Of a DNA stretch of 30,771 bases, positions 14,929-25,948 are shown piece after piece. The DNA lies in NCBI RefSeq assembly GCF_001279005.1, contig NZ_LGCN01000242.1:1-30771 (forward strand), in the 5' to 3' direction. Source of the DNA: Streptomyces caelestis (lineage in GTDB: Bacteria > Actinomycetota > Actinomycetes > Streptomycetales > Streptomycetaceae). The notes beneath the pieces were generated by a model. It saw only the letters and a program-made list of their open reading frames with translations, did not search any database and was not told where the DNA came from. How positions within the stretch are numbered: the first letter of the stretch is position 1; the number at the start of each line of letters is the position of its first letter. Both the position numbers and the translations under genes were made by a program.

Positions 14929-15846
14929 ATGTCACCATCCAGGTTACGAAATGTCGTGATCACGATATTTCTGGCGTTCGCCATGAGCACCACGGTCACG
15001 CAGGGCGCCTTCGGCGCCGACGCCCCGCCGGGGGCGGGCGACACGGCCGCCGCGACAGCGGGCTGCGGCAAGGCGCCCGGACTCACCAGCGGGACGCACA
15101 CGATCCAGAGCAACGGCAAGACCCGCAGCTACGTCCTCAAGGTCCCGGACAACTACGACCGCAACCGCCCCTACCGGCTGGTGTTCGGGTTCCACTGGCT
15201 CGGCGGCACCTCCACCGACGTCGCCACGGGCCGCACCGTGGAAACGGGCACCTGGGCGTACTACGGACTGCAGCGGCTGGCGAACAACAGCACCATCTTC
15301 GTCGCGCCCCAGGGCCTCAACAACGGTTGGGCCAACAGCGGCGGCGAGGACGTCGCCCTCGTCGACACCATGATCAACGCGATCGAGGGTTCGCTCTGCG
15401 TCGACACCTCCCGGCTCTTCGCCGTGGGCTTCAGCTACGGCGGCGCCATGAGCTACGCGCTGGCCTGCTCCCGGGCGACGGTCTTCCGCGCGGTGGCCGT
15501 CCAGTCCGGCGGGCAGCTCAGCGGGTGCGGCGGCGGCACGCAGCCCATCGCCTACCTCGGCATACACGGCATCCGGGACGGAGTCCTCAACGTCTCCGGC
15601 GGACGGGCACTGCGTGACAGGTTCGTGAGGAACAACGCCTGCACCTCGCAGAGCCCGCCGGAGCCGGCCTGGGGCAGCCTGACGCACCGGGTCACCGCCT
15701 ACTCGGGGTGCTCGGCCGGACACCCCGTCGCATGGGCCGCTTTCGACGAGGGTCACATCGCCGCACCGCAGGACGGGGCCGGCGGGGACAGCGGCTCCAG
15801 GACCTGGGTGCCGGGCGAGATCTGGAAGTTCTTCTCGCAGTTCTGA
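14929..15846 (+). CDS. Secreted CE1-type esterase (feruloyl / acetylxylan esterase, LpqC-like)
   Basis: 305 residues; ATG 14929 preceded by GGGAG. A Sec signal (RNVVITIFLAFAMSTTVTQG) is followed by the mature start CGKAPGLTSGTHTIQSNGKT. It is an alpha/beta-hydrolase with nucleophile Ser169 in VGFSYGGAMSYAL, the YVLKVPDNYDRNRPYRLVFG start and HWLGGTS oxyanion region, several cysteines, and a late FDEGH supplying the catalytic His. This layout matches feruloyl esterases and related PHB-depolymerase-like CE1 enzymes, which cut ferulate or acetate esters from arabinoxylan. It is probably cotranscribed with the GH29 gene and extends the debranching set. Acetyl versus feruloyl preference cannot be read from sequence. 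Confidence 0.9.
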   Translation: MSPSRLRNVVITIFLAFAMSTTVTQGAFGADAPPGAGDTAAATAGCGKAPGLTSGTHTIQSNGKTRSYVLKVPDNYDRNRPYRLVFGFHWLGGTSTDVATGRTVETGTWAYYGLQRLANNSTIFVAPQGLNNGWANSGGEDVALVDTMINAIEGSLCVDTSRLFAVGFSYGGAMSYALACSRATVFRAVAVQSGGQLSGCGGGTQPIAYLGIHGIRDGVLNVSGGRALRDRFVRNNACTSQSPPEPAWGSLTHRVTAYSGCSAGHPVAWAAFDEGHIAAPQDGAGGDSGSRTWVPGEIWKFFSQF

Positions 15847-16161
15847 GGAGACCGCCGTCCCGGCGCCGTGCGCCCCCGCACACGTCCGGCAAAAGACCCG
15901 GGCGACACCACCGAGGGCGACCGGTCCGAGGGAGGGCGCACGCTCCGGGGCCTCCTGAAAGCCCACTCGTCACCACCGCGGACATCCCCTGATGCCGTCC
16001 CCGCACAGGTGCGCCAGGTCGGTGGTCATGGCGGCCGGATGCGGGGTGACGCCCGGTCCGGCGTCACCCCGCGTGCCGAAACCGCCCCCCCCTCGGGCTG
16101 CTCCCCGAACCGTTGCGGGAACGGATGGTGCACGGGCGTGGGCACCGGGCCGGAGTCGACG
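15847..16161. other. Gene-free stretch after the esterase gene
   Basis: No gene is supported. It contains a strong hairpin (16,041-16,072) and an upstream extension of the chimeric frame that has no recognisable sequence. Confidence 0.5.
16041..16072 (+). terminator. Strong hairpin, probable terminator of the GH29-CE1 unit
   Basis: GCGGGGTGACGCC (16041-16053) and GGCGTCACCCCGC (16060-16072) form a perfect 13-bp stem with a 6-base loop, about 195 bases after the CE1 stop. There is no T-run, as usual in Streptomyces. Confidence 0.65.
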
Positions 16162-16850
16162 ATGGTGAGGAACACCGGTTCCGAAGCGGTCCTCACCCGC
16201 GTCGAGCAGATCGTGGACGACCTGCCGGCCCGGGGAGGCGCGGAACGTCCCGTGCGGGGCGTGGGAGCCGGCGCCCCGGGCCGGTCCTTCTCCACCGGTC
16301 TTCCGGTGGCCCCGCCGATCGTGCCCGGCTGGGGCGGGTACGAGATCCGTGAGCGGCTCTCCCGCCATCACGACGCCCCGACGTGGGTCGACAACGACGT
16401 CGATCCGCTCGCCCTCGGCGAGCTGCGCTGCAACCCGGCCGCCGACGCGGACACGGACCTGCTGAGCGTGGCCTTCACACCGTTGTTCCGGGAACGGGGG
16501 ACGGTGGACCGCGTCATCTACGTCACCACCGTGGTCCTGGGCGCGGCGGCCACGGGATCGCTCATAGCGCCCGTCTCCATCCACCGCTTCCTGTCCGGCC
16601 GGCGGATGAAGGACGAAGTGGCCGAGGCCGCCGGCCGCCTGATGGTGTGCGGCATGGTCCTGCTCGCGCTGACCATCGGCTGCACGCTGCTCCTCGTCCT
16701 GCGCTTCGTGGTTCCCGGCGTCCTCTCCGAAGCGCTCGCCTGCGGGGTCATGCCGTGGTTCGGCCTGTGCTGGTACGTGCTGCCGCTGCGCCTGCGGCGC
16801 CGCCCGGCGCTCCCTCACCGAGGGCGTGCGGGCGCCCGGACCTCCGCCGT
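16162..16850 (+). pseudogene. Chimeric remnant: ROK kinase middle fused to DUF6328 membrane protein
   Basis: One open frame joins two unrelated pieces. The first (about 16,189-16,425) reads LTRVEQIVDDLP, GVGAGAPGRSFSTGLPVAPP, IVPGWGGYEIRERL and PTWVDNDVDPLALGEL, the middle of a ROK sugar kinase/regulator; its ATP-binding start and metal-binding end are absent. The second (about 16,455-16,805) reads LLSVAFTPLFRERG, then VIYVTTVVLGAAATGSLIAP, RRMKDEVAEAAGRL and a second long hydrophobic helix, matching DUF6328 proteins without their first helix. The frame then runs on into the next gene to 17,013 without a natural stop. A deletion fusing two genes explains this best; a working hybrid is unlikely. 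Confidence 0.65.
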
Positions 16851-16970
16851 CGTCCACGGGTGGATGTCACCCGTTCGACGTAGCTCTGGAGGTGCTCACC
16901 GCGCGGTGAGGCCCAGTGTGGAACCAGCCCCGGCTCCACCGTCCGGGGGAACACCGGAGGGTGAAACGAC

Positions 16971-18380
16971 ATGGGGCTGGGCCAGGCAGGCATGTCTCGA
17001 CGCGGGCTGCTGAAGACGGCGGGCGTCACGGGCCTCGGTGCGATGGCGGCCGGGACCGCTTCCGCAGGGGGCGGGCATCCGGACACCGGGGTGCCTCCGG
17101 CGCCCGCCACCGTCCACCTCACACCGAGCGGAAAACTCGGCGGCACGTTGTCGATCCTCCAGCTGAGCCACTACGTGGCCCGCTATGACAGGTGGTTCGA
17201 CGCCTATGCCCAGGAGTGGGGAAGACGGGTGGGCGTGGACGTCCGCGTCGACCACGTCGCCCCGGAGCGCCTGGTCGCCCACACGCTGGCGGAGATCTCG
17301 GCGGGCTCGGGCCACGATCTCATCGAATGGATCAGCCCTCCCTCCCAGCTGGAGCCGGACGTCGTCGACCTCTCCGACCTGCACGACGAGGCGGTCAAGC
17401 GCTTCGGCCTCGAGCAGCCCTTCTGCAAGAAGGCCGGTTACAACCCGTCCACGGCCACGTACTACGGCTACAGCCACGCCTGGACGCCCGATCCGGGCAA
17501 CTACCGCAAGAGCCTGTGGCGCCAGGTGGGGATGGGCGACGGGCCGGCGACCTGGGAGGAACTGCTCGAGGGAGGCAAGGCGGTCAGGCGGAAGTCCGGC
17601 ATCCCCCTCGGACTCGGCATGTCGGACGAGCTCGACTCCAACATGGCGGCCCTCGCGCTCCTCTGGTCGTACGGCGCGTCCGTGCAGAACGAGCTCGAAC
17701 AGGTGGTGCTCGACTCCCCGGAGACGGTCGCCGCCGTCACGTACATGACCCGGCTCTACAAGGAGACGATGACCCCGGAGGTGTTCTCCTGGAACTCGGC
17801 CTCCAACAACAAGGGGCTCGTCGCCGGGCGTCTGTCCTACATCCTCAACGCGGTCTCCGCGTACCGCACCGCGCAGTCCGACGCTCCTGGGATCGCCGAC
17901 GACGTCTTCTTCACCCCCGCGCTCAGGGGCCCGACGGGGCTCGGGATCGCCGGCCAGCACGCCGTGTTCGTCTACGTCGTCCCCCGGTTCTCCCGCAACG
18001 TCGACGCCGCGGAGGAGTTCCTCCTCAATCTGTCGGCCAACGACGCGGTCGGTACGTACCAGTCGGAGCTGTACAACCTCCCCGCCTTCCCCACCCGGGT
18101 GCCGCAACTCGACCCGTGGCTGGCCACCGACCCGTTCGGGTCACGCCCGTCCGACAAGCTCGAACTGCTGCAGGGCTCGGCGACCTGGACCGCGGACATC
18201 GGCTATCCGGGACCGCCCAATCCGGCCGTCGGCGAGGTGGTCACCAGCTTCGTCCTGCCGCGCATGATGGCCCGCGCCGCCCAGGGCAGGCAGTCCCCCC
18301 AGAAGTCGGTGGCCCAGGCGGAGTCGGAGGTGCGGGCGATCTTCGACAAGTGGCGGGCCCGCGGCCTGGTCGGACGCTAG
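16971..18380 (+). CDS. Sugar-type ABC transporter solute-binding protein (SBP_bac_1), Tat-exported, orphan
   Basis: 469 residues; ATG 16971 with GGAGGG nine bases upstream. MSRRGLLKTAGVTGLGAMAA is a clear twin-arginine signal. The mature part begins GGTLSILQLSHYVARYDRWF and continues with GSGHDLIEWISPPSQ, YGYSHAWTPDPGNYRKSLW, PATWEELLEGGKAVRRKSG and AVFVYVVPRFSRNVDAAEEF, the two-lobed extracellular solute-binding family 1 that usually delivers oligosaccharides to MalFG-type permeases. There is no lipobox Cys after the signal, so it may be released or use another anchor. No permease or ATPase gene is nearby, so the partner transporter is encoded elsewhere or lost. The ligand is unknown. Confidence 0.85.
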   Translation: MGLGQAGMSRRGLLKTAGVTGLGAMAAGTASAGGGHPDTGVPPAPATVHLTPSGKLGGTLSILQLSHYVARYDRWFDAYAQEWGRRVGVDVRVDHVAPERLVAHTLAEISAGSGHDLIEWISPPSQLEPDVVDLSDLHDEAVKRFGLEQPFCKKAGYNPSTATYYGYSHAWTPDPGNYRKSLWRQVGMGDGPATWEELLEGGKAVRRKSGIPLGLGMSDELDSNMAALALLWSYGASVQNELEQVVLDSPETVAAVTYMTRLYKETMTPEVFSWNSASNNKGLVAGRLSYILNAVSAYRTAQSDAPGIADDVFFTPALRGPTGLGIAGQHAVFVYVVPRFSRNVDAAEEFLLNLSANDAVGTYQSELYNLPAFPTRVPQLDPWLATDPFGSRPSDKLELLQGSATWTADIGYPGPPNPAVGEVVTSFVLPRMMARAAQGRQSPQKSVAQAESEVRAIFDKWRARGLVGR

Positions 18381-18470
18381 AAGCCGTCGCCCGGCGGGCG
18401 GGACCGTCACGACAGGCCCCGGGCCCGGTCACCGGCCGGCCACGCCCGCGCGCGAGCCGCGGGACCGTGG

Positions 18471-19787
18471 TCACTTGCCCGCGGCGGGCGCCGCCCGCTC
18501 CCGGCCGCGCGCGGCGGAGATCGGCCAGACGACCTCCCGGCTTCGCAGATCGTCCGGGTGGACGACGCGCCAGCGGCCGTCGAGGAACTGCTCGACGACC
18601 CCTCGGGCACCGGTGTTCTGCCCGTCGGCGTCGAACCGGACGTGGTCCCAGGAGCCCATGATCAGGTCCCGGCCCGGCAGGCTGACGGTGCGCAGCGCCG
18701 AGCGGATCCTCTCCGGATCGGTGGAGCGCGCCTCGTCGACCGCCACGGCCAGGGTCATCACGGCGGTGAAGGCGCGCGCGGAGTTCTCGGTCATGGGTGC
18801 GCCGAACTCCGCCGCGAACATCCGGGCGACCTTCCTGGCCGTCGGATCGCGTTCGGCCAGCTCGGCCGACCACGCGGTGCGGCGGATGAAGCCCCGGGCG
18901 TCGGCTGCCCGGGCCGGGCCGGCCACGAAGTCGGGATCGGAGAAGCCGCCGCCGTACCCGAGCACCGCCGGCGGCAGATAGCCGAGCCGGGTGAACGCCT
19001 TCTGCAGCAGCAACGCGTCCCTGGTATAGGACAGGACGAAGAGCACGTCCGGTTCCCCGGCGCGGACCTGCCGCACGTACGGCACCAGGTCGGAGGAGTC
19101 CGCGTCGTAGGCGACGTCGGTCCCCACGGTCAGGCCGTGCTCCCGGGCGAGCCGCCGGGTGATCGCGGCGCCGTCGTTGCCGTACTGGTTGTCGACGTGC
19201 AGGATGCCGACGGTCGAGATCGGCACCCCGGCGGCCTTGCGGTCCTCGACCAGGGAGAAGAAGGTCCGGCCGTAGGTGAGGTCGCTGGGGCCGGTGCGGA
19301 AGAAGTAGCGCAGGCCGCGCTCGGTCAGCGCGGGCGAGGAGGAGTCACCGTTGACGAAGGGGACCTCGAGCTGCTCGGCGCGTTCACTGGCGGCCTTGGT
19401 GACGGACGAGTGGTAGGCGCCCGTCAGGGCGACGGCCCCCCGGCCGGCCACCAGCCGCTGTACCTGGCTCGCCCCGGTCCGCGGGTCGCCGCCGGTGTCG
19501 GCGTGGACGAGTGCGATCTCGGCTCCTCCCAGGCCCGGCAGGCCGGGCTCGCCGGCCAGCGGGAGTGCCAGTTCCGGGAATTCCCCGTTGACGATCTCCG
19601 CGGCGAGCCGTGCGCCGTTGCGCGCGTCCTCGCCCGCCGAGGCGTCCGGGCCCGAGACCGGTTCCAGGACTCCGATTCGCACCTGCTCGGCCTGTGTTCC
19701 CGCACCGCGGTCGGCGCAGGCCACGGCGAGTGCCGGGAAGGGGGCGAGAGCCAGCAAGAGGGCCAGGACCCGCAGCGTGCCGCGCAT
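18471..19787 (-). CDS. LivJ-type ABC transporter substrate-binding lipoprotein, orphan
   Basis: 438 residues; ATG 19787 with GGAGG six bases upstream. The signal MRGTLRVLALLLALAPFPAL ends in AVACADRG, a plausible lipoprotein site at the Cys. The body (RIGVLEPVSGPDASAGEDAR, ALVHADTGGDPRTGASQVQR, VPFVNGDSSSPALTERGLRY, TVGILHVDNQYGNDGAAITR) is the periplasmic-binding-protein type I fold of branched-chain amino acid and amide receptors (Peripla_BP_6). It converges on the preceding solute-binding gene with 90 bases between. No LivHMGF genes are present, so the ligand and the partner are unknown. Confidence 0.87.
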   Translation of the reverse strand: MRGTLRVLALLLALAPFPALAVACADRGAGTQAEQVRIGVLEPVSGPDASAGEDARNGARLAAEIVNGEFPELALPLAGEPGLPGLGGAEIALVHADTGGDPRTGASQVQRLVAGRGAVALTGAYHSSVTKAASERAEQLEVPFVNGDSSSPALTERGLRYFFRTGPSDLTYGRTFFSLVEDRKAAGVPISTVGILHVDNQYGNDGAAITRRLAREHGLTVGTDVAYDADSSDLVPYVRQVRAGEPDVLFVLSYTRDALLLQKAFTRLGYLPPAVLGYGGGFSDPDFVAGPARAADARGFIRRTAWSAELAERDPTARKVARMFAAEFGAPMTENSARAFTAVMTLAVAVDEARSTDPERIRSALRTVSLPGRDLIMGSWDHVRFDADGQNTGARGVVEQFLDGRWRVVHPDDLRSREVVWPISAARGRERAAPAAGK

Positions 19788-20040
19788 GGCAGCCTCCTCT
19801 CCGGCCACGTGGCCGGTGGATCGGCGGCCGCCCGCCGGGGATGGTGCGGTCCATGCTGGTACCGCCCCGCCGGGGTCGCCACGGGACGGCACCGACCGGG
19901 TTACCTCAGCCCCGAGCCGCTCCGTCCGCCCGCCTCGCCCTCCGGGACCGACGCACCGCCCGCCCCGGGGAGCCGCGCGTGCCGGACGTCACCCGGTCCG
20001 AAAGGCGGGGCGGCCCGGCCGGACGTGTCCGTACGCACGC

Positions 20041-20793
20041 TCAGAGCCGGTACCGGACCCACACGTTGGGCTCGCAGTACACGGCGTGCTCGTGCCGGAG
20101 GGAGCACAGCACCGGCACCAGCGCGCCGGGAACCGTGACCGGCCCCTCGGAGTCGAACGGCAGCCCGGTCCAGCGACGCCACTGGCCGAGCGAGCCGACG
20201 ACCGTCCTGGACGCGGGGGCGACCGACTCGACGGCACCGCCTGCCCGGGCGTGCACCCGCAGCCAGGGATCGTGCGGCAACCCGTCCTCCCGGCGGGCGC
20301 GGACGGCGTACGCGGCCATCGGCGTGTCCGGTTCCAGGTGCTTGGCGCTCGGCCGCGCGGGCGCGACGAGCTCCTTGAATCCGCCCGCGCGGGCGTTGTC
20401 CCGCAGGGCGGACACCATACGGCCGGCGATCCCCCTGCGCTGTGCTCCCGTCGCGACGGTCATGTCGATGGCGCTCACCGTGTCCGGTGTACGGCCGTGC
20501 CGCAGGTCCGTCAGCGCCCAGCGCAGCGTCCGGTCCCATCCGGTGGCGGGCAGTTCCCTCCGTCCCTCGGCGCCGAGGGCGAACGGGACACTCAGCGCCC
20601 TGGCCACCAGGTCGCCTTCGGGACCTGTGGCGACCAGGACGTGCTGGGGGAACTCGGCGGCGATCCACTCGGTGGCGTCGCCCCCGACGAGCTCGTGCTC
20701 CATGAACGCCGGCCAGGTGTGCGGCATGCTCCACAGCGATGCGCGCAGCTCCGGTCGCTCCGCCAGGGTCGTGATCGCCAGGTCACCGTTCAT
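20041..20793 (-). CDS. GNAT-family acetyltransferase
   Basis: 250 residues, ATG 20793; the ribosome site is weak. The start ITTLAERPELRASLWSMPHT and the motif TVATGAQRRGIAGRMVSALR, in which QRRGIAG contacts the acetyl-CoA pyrophosphate, show one GNAT domain. It continues to PARPSAKHLEPDTPMAAYAV and ends HEHAVYCEPNVWVRYRL. Length and ending match a conserved actinobacterial family of unknown acceptor. It stands alone, 400 bases from the next gene on its strand. Confidence 0.8.
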   Translation of the reverse strand: MNGDLAITTLAERPELRASLWSMPHTWPAFMEHELVGGDATEWIAAEFPQHVLVATGPEGDLVARALSVPFALGAEGRRELPATGWDRTLRWALTDLRHGRTPDTVSAIDMTVATGAQRRGIAGRMVSALRDNARAGGFKELVAPARPSAKHLEPDTPMAAYAVRARREDGLPHDPWLRVHARAGGAVESVAPASRTVVGSLGQWRRWTGLPFDSEGPVTVPGALVPVLCSLRHEHAVYCEPNVWVRYRL

Positions 20794-21193
20794 TCCGGGC
20801 AGACTAATCACACCAAAAGGTTTTGTCCTTGTTTGCGCCGATCCGGGGCGTGTCCGTTCAGGCGCCCGACCTCGCCGCGGTGACTCCGGAGGGGACGCTG
20901 TACGAGAGGGTGGCGTTGTTCTCCCGGTGGGCGCCCACCGTCGGCGGGCGGGTGGCCGTGCCGGCGCTGCGGGTACCGAGGACGTCCAGGAGCCGACGCT
21001 CCCCCGGGCCCGCCCGCCGATGCGGCCGGCCGTCAGGCCGATCCGCAGGGTGTGGGCCGCCGCGGCGAAGTGTCCGTTCCCGGGCAGCCGCCCCGGTTCG
21101 CCGGCGACCGGACGGGAGAAACGGGCCGGCGGCACCGGGGGCAGCCGCCGTGTCCCCGCGGTGAAGGAAACGGCCCGGGCATGCTCGCCCTCG
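20794..21193. other. Gene-free stretch between the GNAT and GAP-family genes
   Basis: No recognisable gene. A rightward frame from 20,823 reads SVQAPDLAAVTPEGTLYERV and then turns Arg/Pro-rich; it has no ribosome site and no family match. The first 30 bases (ATTAG and CCTTTTGG, read leftward) probably hold the GNAT promoter. Confidence 0.45.
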
Positions 21194-21886
21194 TCAGGAG
21201 GAGAGGTCGCCGATGGCGTTGCCCACCAGTTTCGCGGCGACGAGCAGGCAGATCACGGCCACGATCGCCGAGTTGTTCCTCTCCATCCAGAGCTTGAGAT
21301 CGTCGAGGATGTGCTGCGAGCGTTCCTTGAGGGCGAAGTAGAGCACGACCGGCGTTCCGGTCCCCAGCGCCCCGATCACCACGAAGACCGCGAGCGCCGC
21401 GGCCTGGGCTCCGGCGGAGGTGTCCGTGCGCGCGATCGTCGCCGCCGCCGCGATCACGAGCAGCAGGTTCTTCGGGTTGAGGGCGGACAGCGCCGTCCCG
21501 AGTGCTCCCGCCTTGACGAAGGTGAACGAGTCGACCGTGTGCATCCACTTCGGCAGCACCACCTCCTCGTCGCCGCGCGGCCGACCGCGCCACTCCTTGA
21601 CCGCCACCCACAGCAGCAGCACGCCGAGCGCCAGGTCGAGCGCGCTGACCCAGTCGGCCGGCTGCCCCTGGTCACTCGGGCCCGCGCCGCCGGAGGCCAG
21701 CAGCACGATCGTGCCGACCAGGGACAGACCCAGGACCCAGCCCAGGAGCAGCGCCGGCCCGTTGGAGCGCGCCCTGGGGGTGGCGAGCATCAGCACCACG
21801 CCGATGATCGGGAACGGGCTCAGCGCCACTCCGACGCCGTAGGACAGGATCTGACCGATCGCCTCGCCCACGGTCGTCTGCCTCAC
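21194..21886 (-). CDS. GAP/Sap-family polytopic membrane protein
   Basis: 230 residues from GTG 21886, which overlaps the upstream stop as GTGA; a GTG at 21871 is the alternative start. Six hydrophobic helices are visible (ILSYGVGVALSPFPIIGVVL, ALLLGWVLGLSLVGTIVLL, ALDLALGVLLLWVAV, ALSALNPKNLLLVIAAAATI, ALAVFVVIGALGTGTPVVLY, AIVAVICLLVAAKLVGNAIG). The NPKN motif after helix 3 and the overall layout match the LysE-superfamily GAP/Sap proteins, which in mycobacteria help export glycopeptidolipids and sulpholipids. It is the last gene of the DUF1254 operon and its cargo is unknown. Confidence 0.8.
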   Translation of the reverse strand: MRQTTVGEAIGQILSYGVGVALSPFPIIGVVLMLATPRARSNGPALLLGWVLGLSLVGTIVLLASGGAGPSDQGQPADWVSALDLALGVLLLWVAVKEWRGRPRGDEEVVLPKWMHTVDSFTFVKAGALGTALSALNPKNLLLVIAAAATIARTDTSAGAQAAALAVFVVIGALGTGTPVVLYFALKERSQHILDDLKLWMERNNSAIVAVICLLVAAKLVGNAIGDLSS

Positions 21887-23316
21887 GCCGGTTCGATCTC
21901 GCCCGGCCGCCAGCTCTTGTCGAACCAGCTTTCGAGCGGGCCGTAGAGCCGCAGCGTCACGAAGAAGGCCTTGCCGGGTACGGTCTGGACCCAGTTCGCC
22001 TCCTCGCCCTGCGGCGCGGTCGGGCCGAAGTGGATGACCGTGTCGCCGTTGCTCTCGGGCCGGACGCCTTCCGACTGGCTGTTGACGCTCGGGCAGGGGT
22101 GGTCCGTGCGCAGCAGCGACCGGGTCTGGGGGTCGTAGGCGGTGACGGCCCAGAAGTTCTTCACCGGGACGCCGCTCGGCAGTGTGAGCGTGTAGTGCCG
22201 TCCGCCGTCGAGCCACTCGCCCGTGGAGTCCTCCGCCGTGTAGGCGTACTGCGATCCGGTGCCGACGGGCGCCGTCACCATCGCCGGCGAGGAGACGGTC
22301 GCGAAGTAGTGGAACACCGCCCGGGAGTCCAGCAGCCGGGCGCCCTCCGCCGACAGGAACTCGTGACTGCGGGTGGGGAACGGGGTCTTCCACGACCTGT
22401 CGGGGTAGTAGTAGAAGCCCGGGTCACGTGGCTTGAAGGCCAGTGTCCGTACGATGCCCGAGGCGATCCTGGCGGCGGTGTCGAGGATCGAGCGCATACG
22501 CTCGTCCGGCCGGAAGGGCTTGCCGCGCACGATGCCGAGCGCGGCGAGCTGACCGGCACGCTCGGGGTCGAGCGACTCGGGCGGCTCCGCCTGGACGATG
22601 GTGTCGATCTCCTCGAAGAAGGAGAAGTCATTGGCGTGGACCGTGTTGAAGTCCGATTCCGCCCAGTTGACGAAGCGCTGCTCGGGCCGGTCCGCCGCGG
22701 CCGAGAGCGGGTGGATCCGCGCCGTGAGCAGGCTCTCCGTACCGCCCAGCGCGCGGAGCACCACCCAGGAGCTGTAAGTCGCCGGCCGCACGACGAAGTA
22801 CCCGTCGGGAACGTCACCCTCGTGGCCCGGAGGGAGGAAGAGGTACTTGCCTCCTTCTCCCTGGTCGGGCCCGGCGATGCCCATGTCGGTGACGTAGCGC
22901 TGCCACATGTCGTCGACGACGCACAGCGAGTTCCCCGGCGCTTCGATCACGGTGGGGCCGTCCTCGTCGAGCGCCAGGAAGGTCATCCCGTAGGTGGTTT
23001 CCGTGTTGCCCGTGAGCAGCACCGGCGCCGAGGTGCATCGCGGGGCCGTGTAGCCGATCGTGCGGGAGTCGACGCCGACGCTCCTCAGGCCGCGTCGCAT
23101 CGCCACCATGGAGGCGCCGGGTACGCAGTTGAGGAACGCCTCGATCCCGCGCAGCAGATCCAGCGTGTCGTAGCTGCGGGTGACCGCGTCGGGCGAGGGC
23201 AGGCCGTCGAAGAAGTCCAACGCTCCGAAGACCGTCTCCAGCCGATCCGGGCAGACGATCGACGCGAGGGTCTCGGGTGATGTGCCCGGACTGGGGGCGT
23301 CACTGATGTGAGGCAC
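21883..23316 (-). CDS. DUF1254/DUF1214 protein, first copy
   Basis: 477 residues; GTG 23316 with AGGAG seven bases upstream. The N-terminal DUF1254 part spans about 30-160 ([80 protein letters not shown]). The C-terminal DUF1214 part spans about 350-475 ([69 protein letters not shown]). The family is widespread and has no settled activity. No signal peptide is seen, unlike many proteobacterial relatives. It overlaps the HAD gene by 17 bases and the GAP gene by 4, so the genes are translationally coupled. A paralogue lies two genes upstream. Confidence 0.88.
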   Translation of the reverse strand: MPHISDAPSPGTSPETLASIVCPDRLETVFGALDFFDGLPSPDAVTRSYDTLDLLRGIEAFLNCVPGASMVAMRRGLRSVGVDSRTIGYTAPRCTSAPVLLTGNTETTYGMTFLALDEDGPTVIEAPGNSLCVVDDMWQRYVTDMGIAGPDQGEGGKYLFLPPGHEGDVPDGYFVVRPATYSSWVVLRALGGTESLLTARIHPLSAAADRPEQRFVNWAESDFNTVHANDFSFFEEIDTIVQAEPPESLDPERAGQLAALGIVRGKPFRPDERMRSILDTAARIASGIVRTLAFKPRDPGFYYYPDRSWKTPFPTRSHEFLSAEGARLLDSRAVFHYFATVSSPAMVTAPVGTGSQYAYTAEDSTGEWLDGGRHYTLTLPSGVPVKNFWAVTAYDPQTRSLLRTDHPCPSVNSQSEGVRPESNGDTVIHFGPTAPQGEEANWVQTVPGKAFFVTLRLYGPLESWFDKSWRPGEIEPA

Positions 23317-24232
23317 TTGGTTTCTCCTGAGTGAATCGTTCCGTGAGAACGACGTTCCAGTCGTTCTTCACGCTGACCGTCGTCCACCCGGACCTCTCGG
23401 CCGTCGCGCGTGCCCGCTCCGCACAGTCGGTGTAGGCGTACTCCCGGACGTCGTCGTCGTGGACGACGAGCAGGGCGAACCGCGCGGACCGCAGCAGCTC
23501 GACGTCCACGTCGTCGTCGCCGGCCGCGAAGCCCGGCGGCCGGCCGGTGCGGGCGAGGACGTACTCCGGTTTGCCGGGCCCGAGCGCGAGGGGGCCGTGC
23601 GGGGTCGCCCGACGGACCAGCACGCCGTCCCGGTCGGCGAACTCCGGCGCCGAGCCGATCACGTTCTCCCTGGGCAGGCCCCAGGTGTCCTCGCAGAGCA
23701 CCCGCATGAAGTCACGCCCGCCGCCCGAGCAGACGAACAGCCGCCAGCCGTACGCCCTGAGGTAGTCGAACAGCTCCAGCATCGGCTGGTAGACGAGGCC
23801 GGAGTACGGCGTTCCGAAGCGCTCGTGGCGCCAGGAAGCCAGGTACCGGGCGGCCTCGGCCTCGTACTCCGCGAGGGTGGCGCCTTCCCAGGCCTCTCCG
23901 ATGGCCTCCACCATCGACGCCACCGCGTCGGGATCCTGGTCGTTCAGCGCGCGGAGGTACGACTCGTCCCGGTCGGCGATCTCCCGGTAGGGCCGCTCGC
24001 GGGCCGGCGACGGGTCCTCCTCCAGCCGCGCGGCCAGTTTCCGCAGCGCGAACGGCATCTGCACCGGCACCGGTTTCTCGACCCACAGGGTTCCGTCGTT
24101 GTCGAACACGGCGATCCGGTCCATCGGCGCGACGAAGCCCGGCGAGCCCTCCACCGCCGTGGACGTCACGAACTCGACGATCGCCCGCCTCGCCGCGCCG
24201 TCGTTCCAGCTCTCCAGCGGACTCGTGCTCAT
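23300..24232 (-). CDS. HAD-superfamily hydrolase (phosphoserine-phosphatase-like)
   Basis: 310 residues from ATG 24232; a GTG six bases further up lies within the GGTGAGG ribosome site and is less likely. Motif [12 protein letters not shown] carries the nucleophile Asp and the acid/base Asp. Then come motif [15 protein letters not shown], a basic residue in motif III (GPGKPEYVL) and motif [16 protein letters not shown] helical cap with [20 protein letters not shown] lies between motifs I and II. The substrate is probably a small phosphorylated compound. It sits between the two DUF1254 genes, 52 bases after one and overlapping the other; this pairing suggests a shared pathway. No signal peptide. 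Confidence 0.9.
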   Translation of the reverse strand: MSTSPLESWNDGAARRAIVEFVTSTAVEGSPGFVAPMDRIAVFDNDGTLWVEKPVPVQMPFALRKLAARLEEDPSPARERPYREIADRDESYLRALNDQDPDAVASMVEAIGEAWEGATLAEYEAEAARYLASWRHERFGTPYSGLVYQPMLELFDYLRAYGWRLFVCSGGGRDFMRVLCEDTWGLPRENVIGSAPEFADRDGVLVRRATPHGPLALGPGKPEYVLARTGRPPGFAAGDDDVDVELLRSARFALLVVHDDDVREYAYTDCAERARATAERSGWTTVSVKNDWNVVLTERFTQEKPSASHQ

Positions 24233-24283
24233 GGCCACCTCACCGTCCGGACCGTCGTGCCTTCGGAGCGCCGTGGAGCGCGG

Positions 24284-25876
<1,593 letters not shown>

Positions 25877-25948
25877 GGAATCGCTCCGTTCTCGGAGGAG
25901 GGCGTCCTCTCGACCATGAGCCCTGACCGCCGCGGACCACCACTGCGC

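Noticed and set aside
19610..21946. 778-codon plus-strand frame
   Set aside because: It is Arg/Pro/Gly-rich without motifs and lies opposite the LivJ-type, GNAT and GAP genes.
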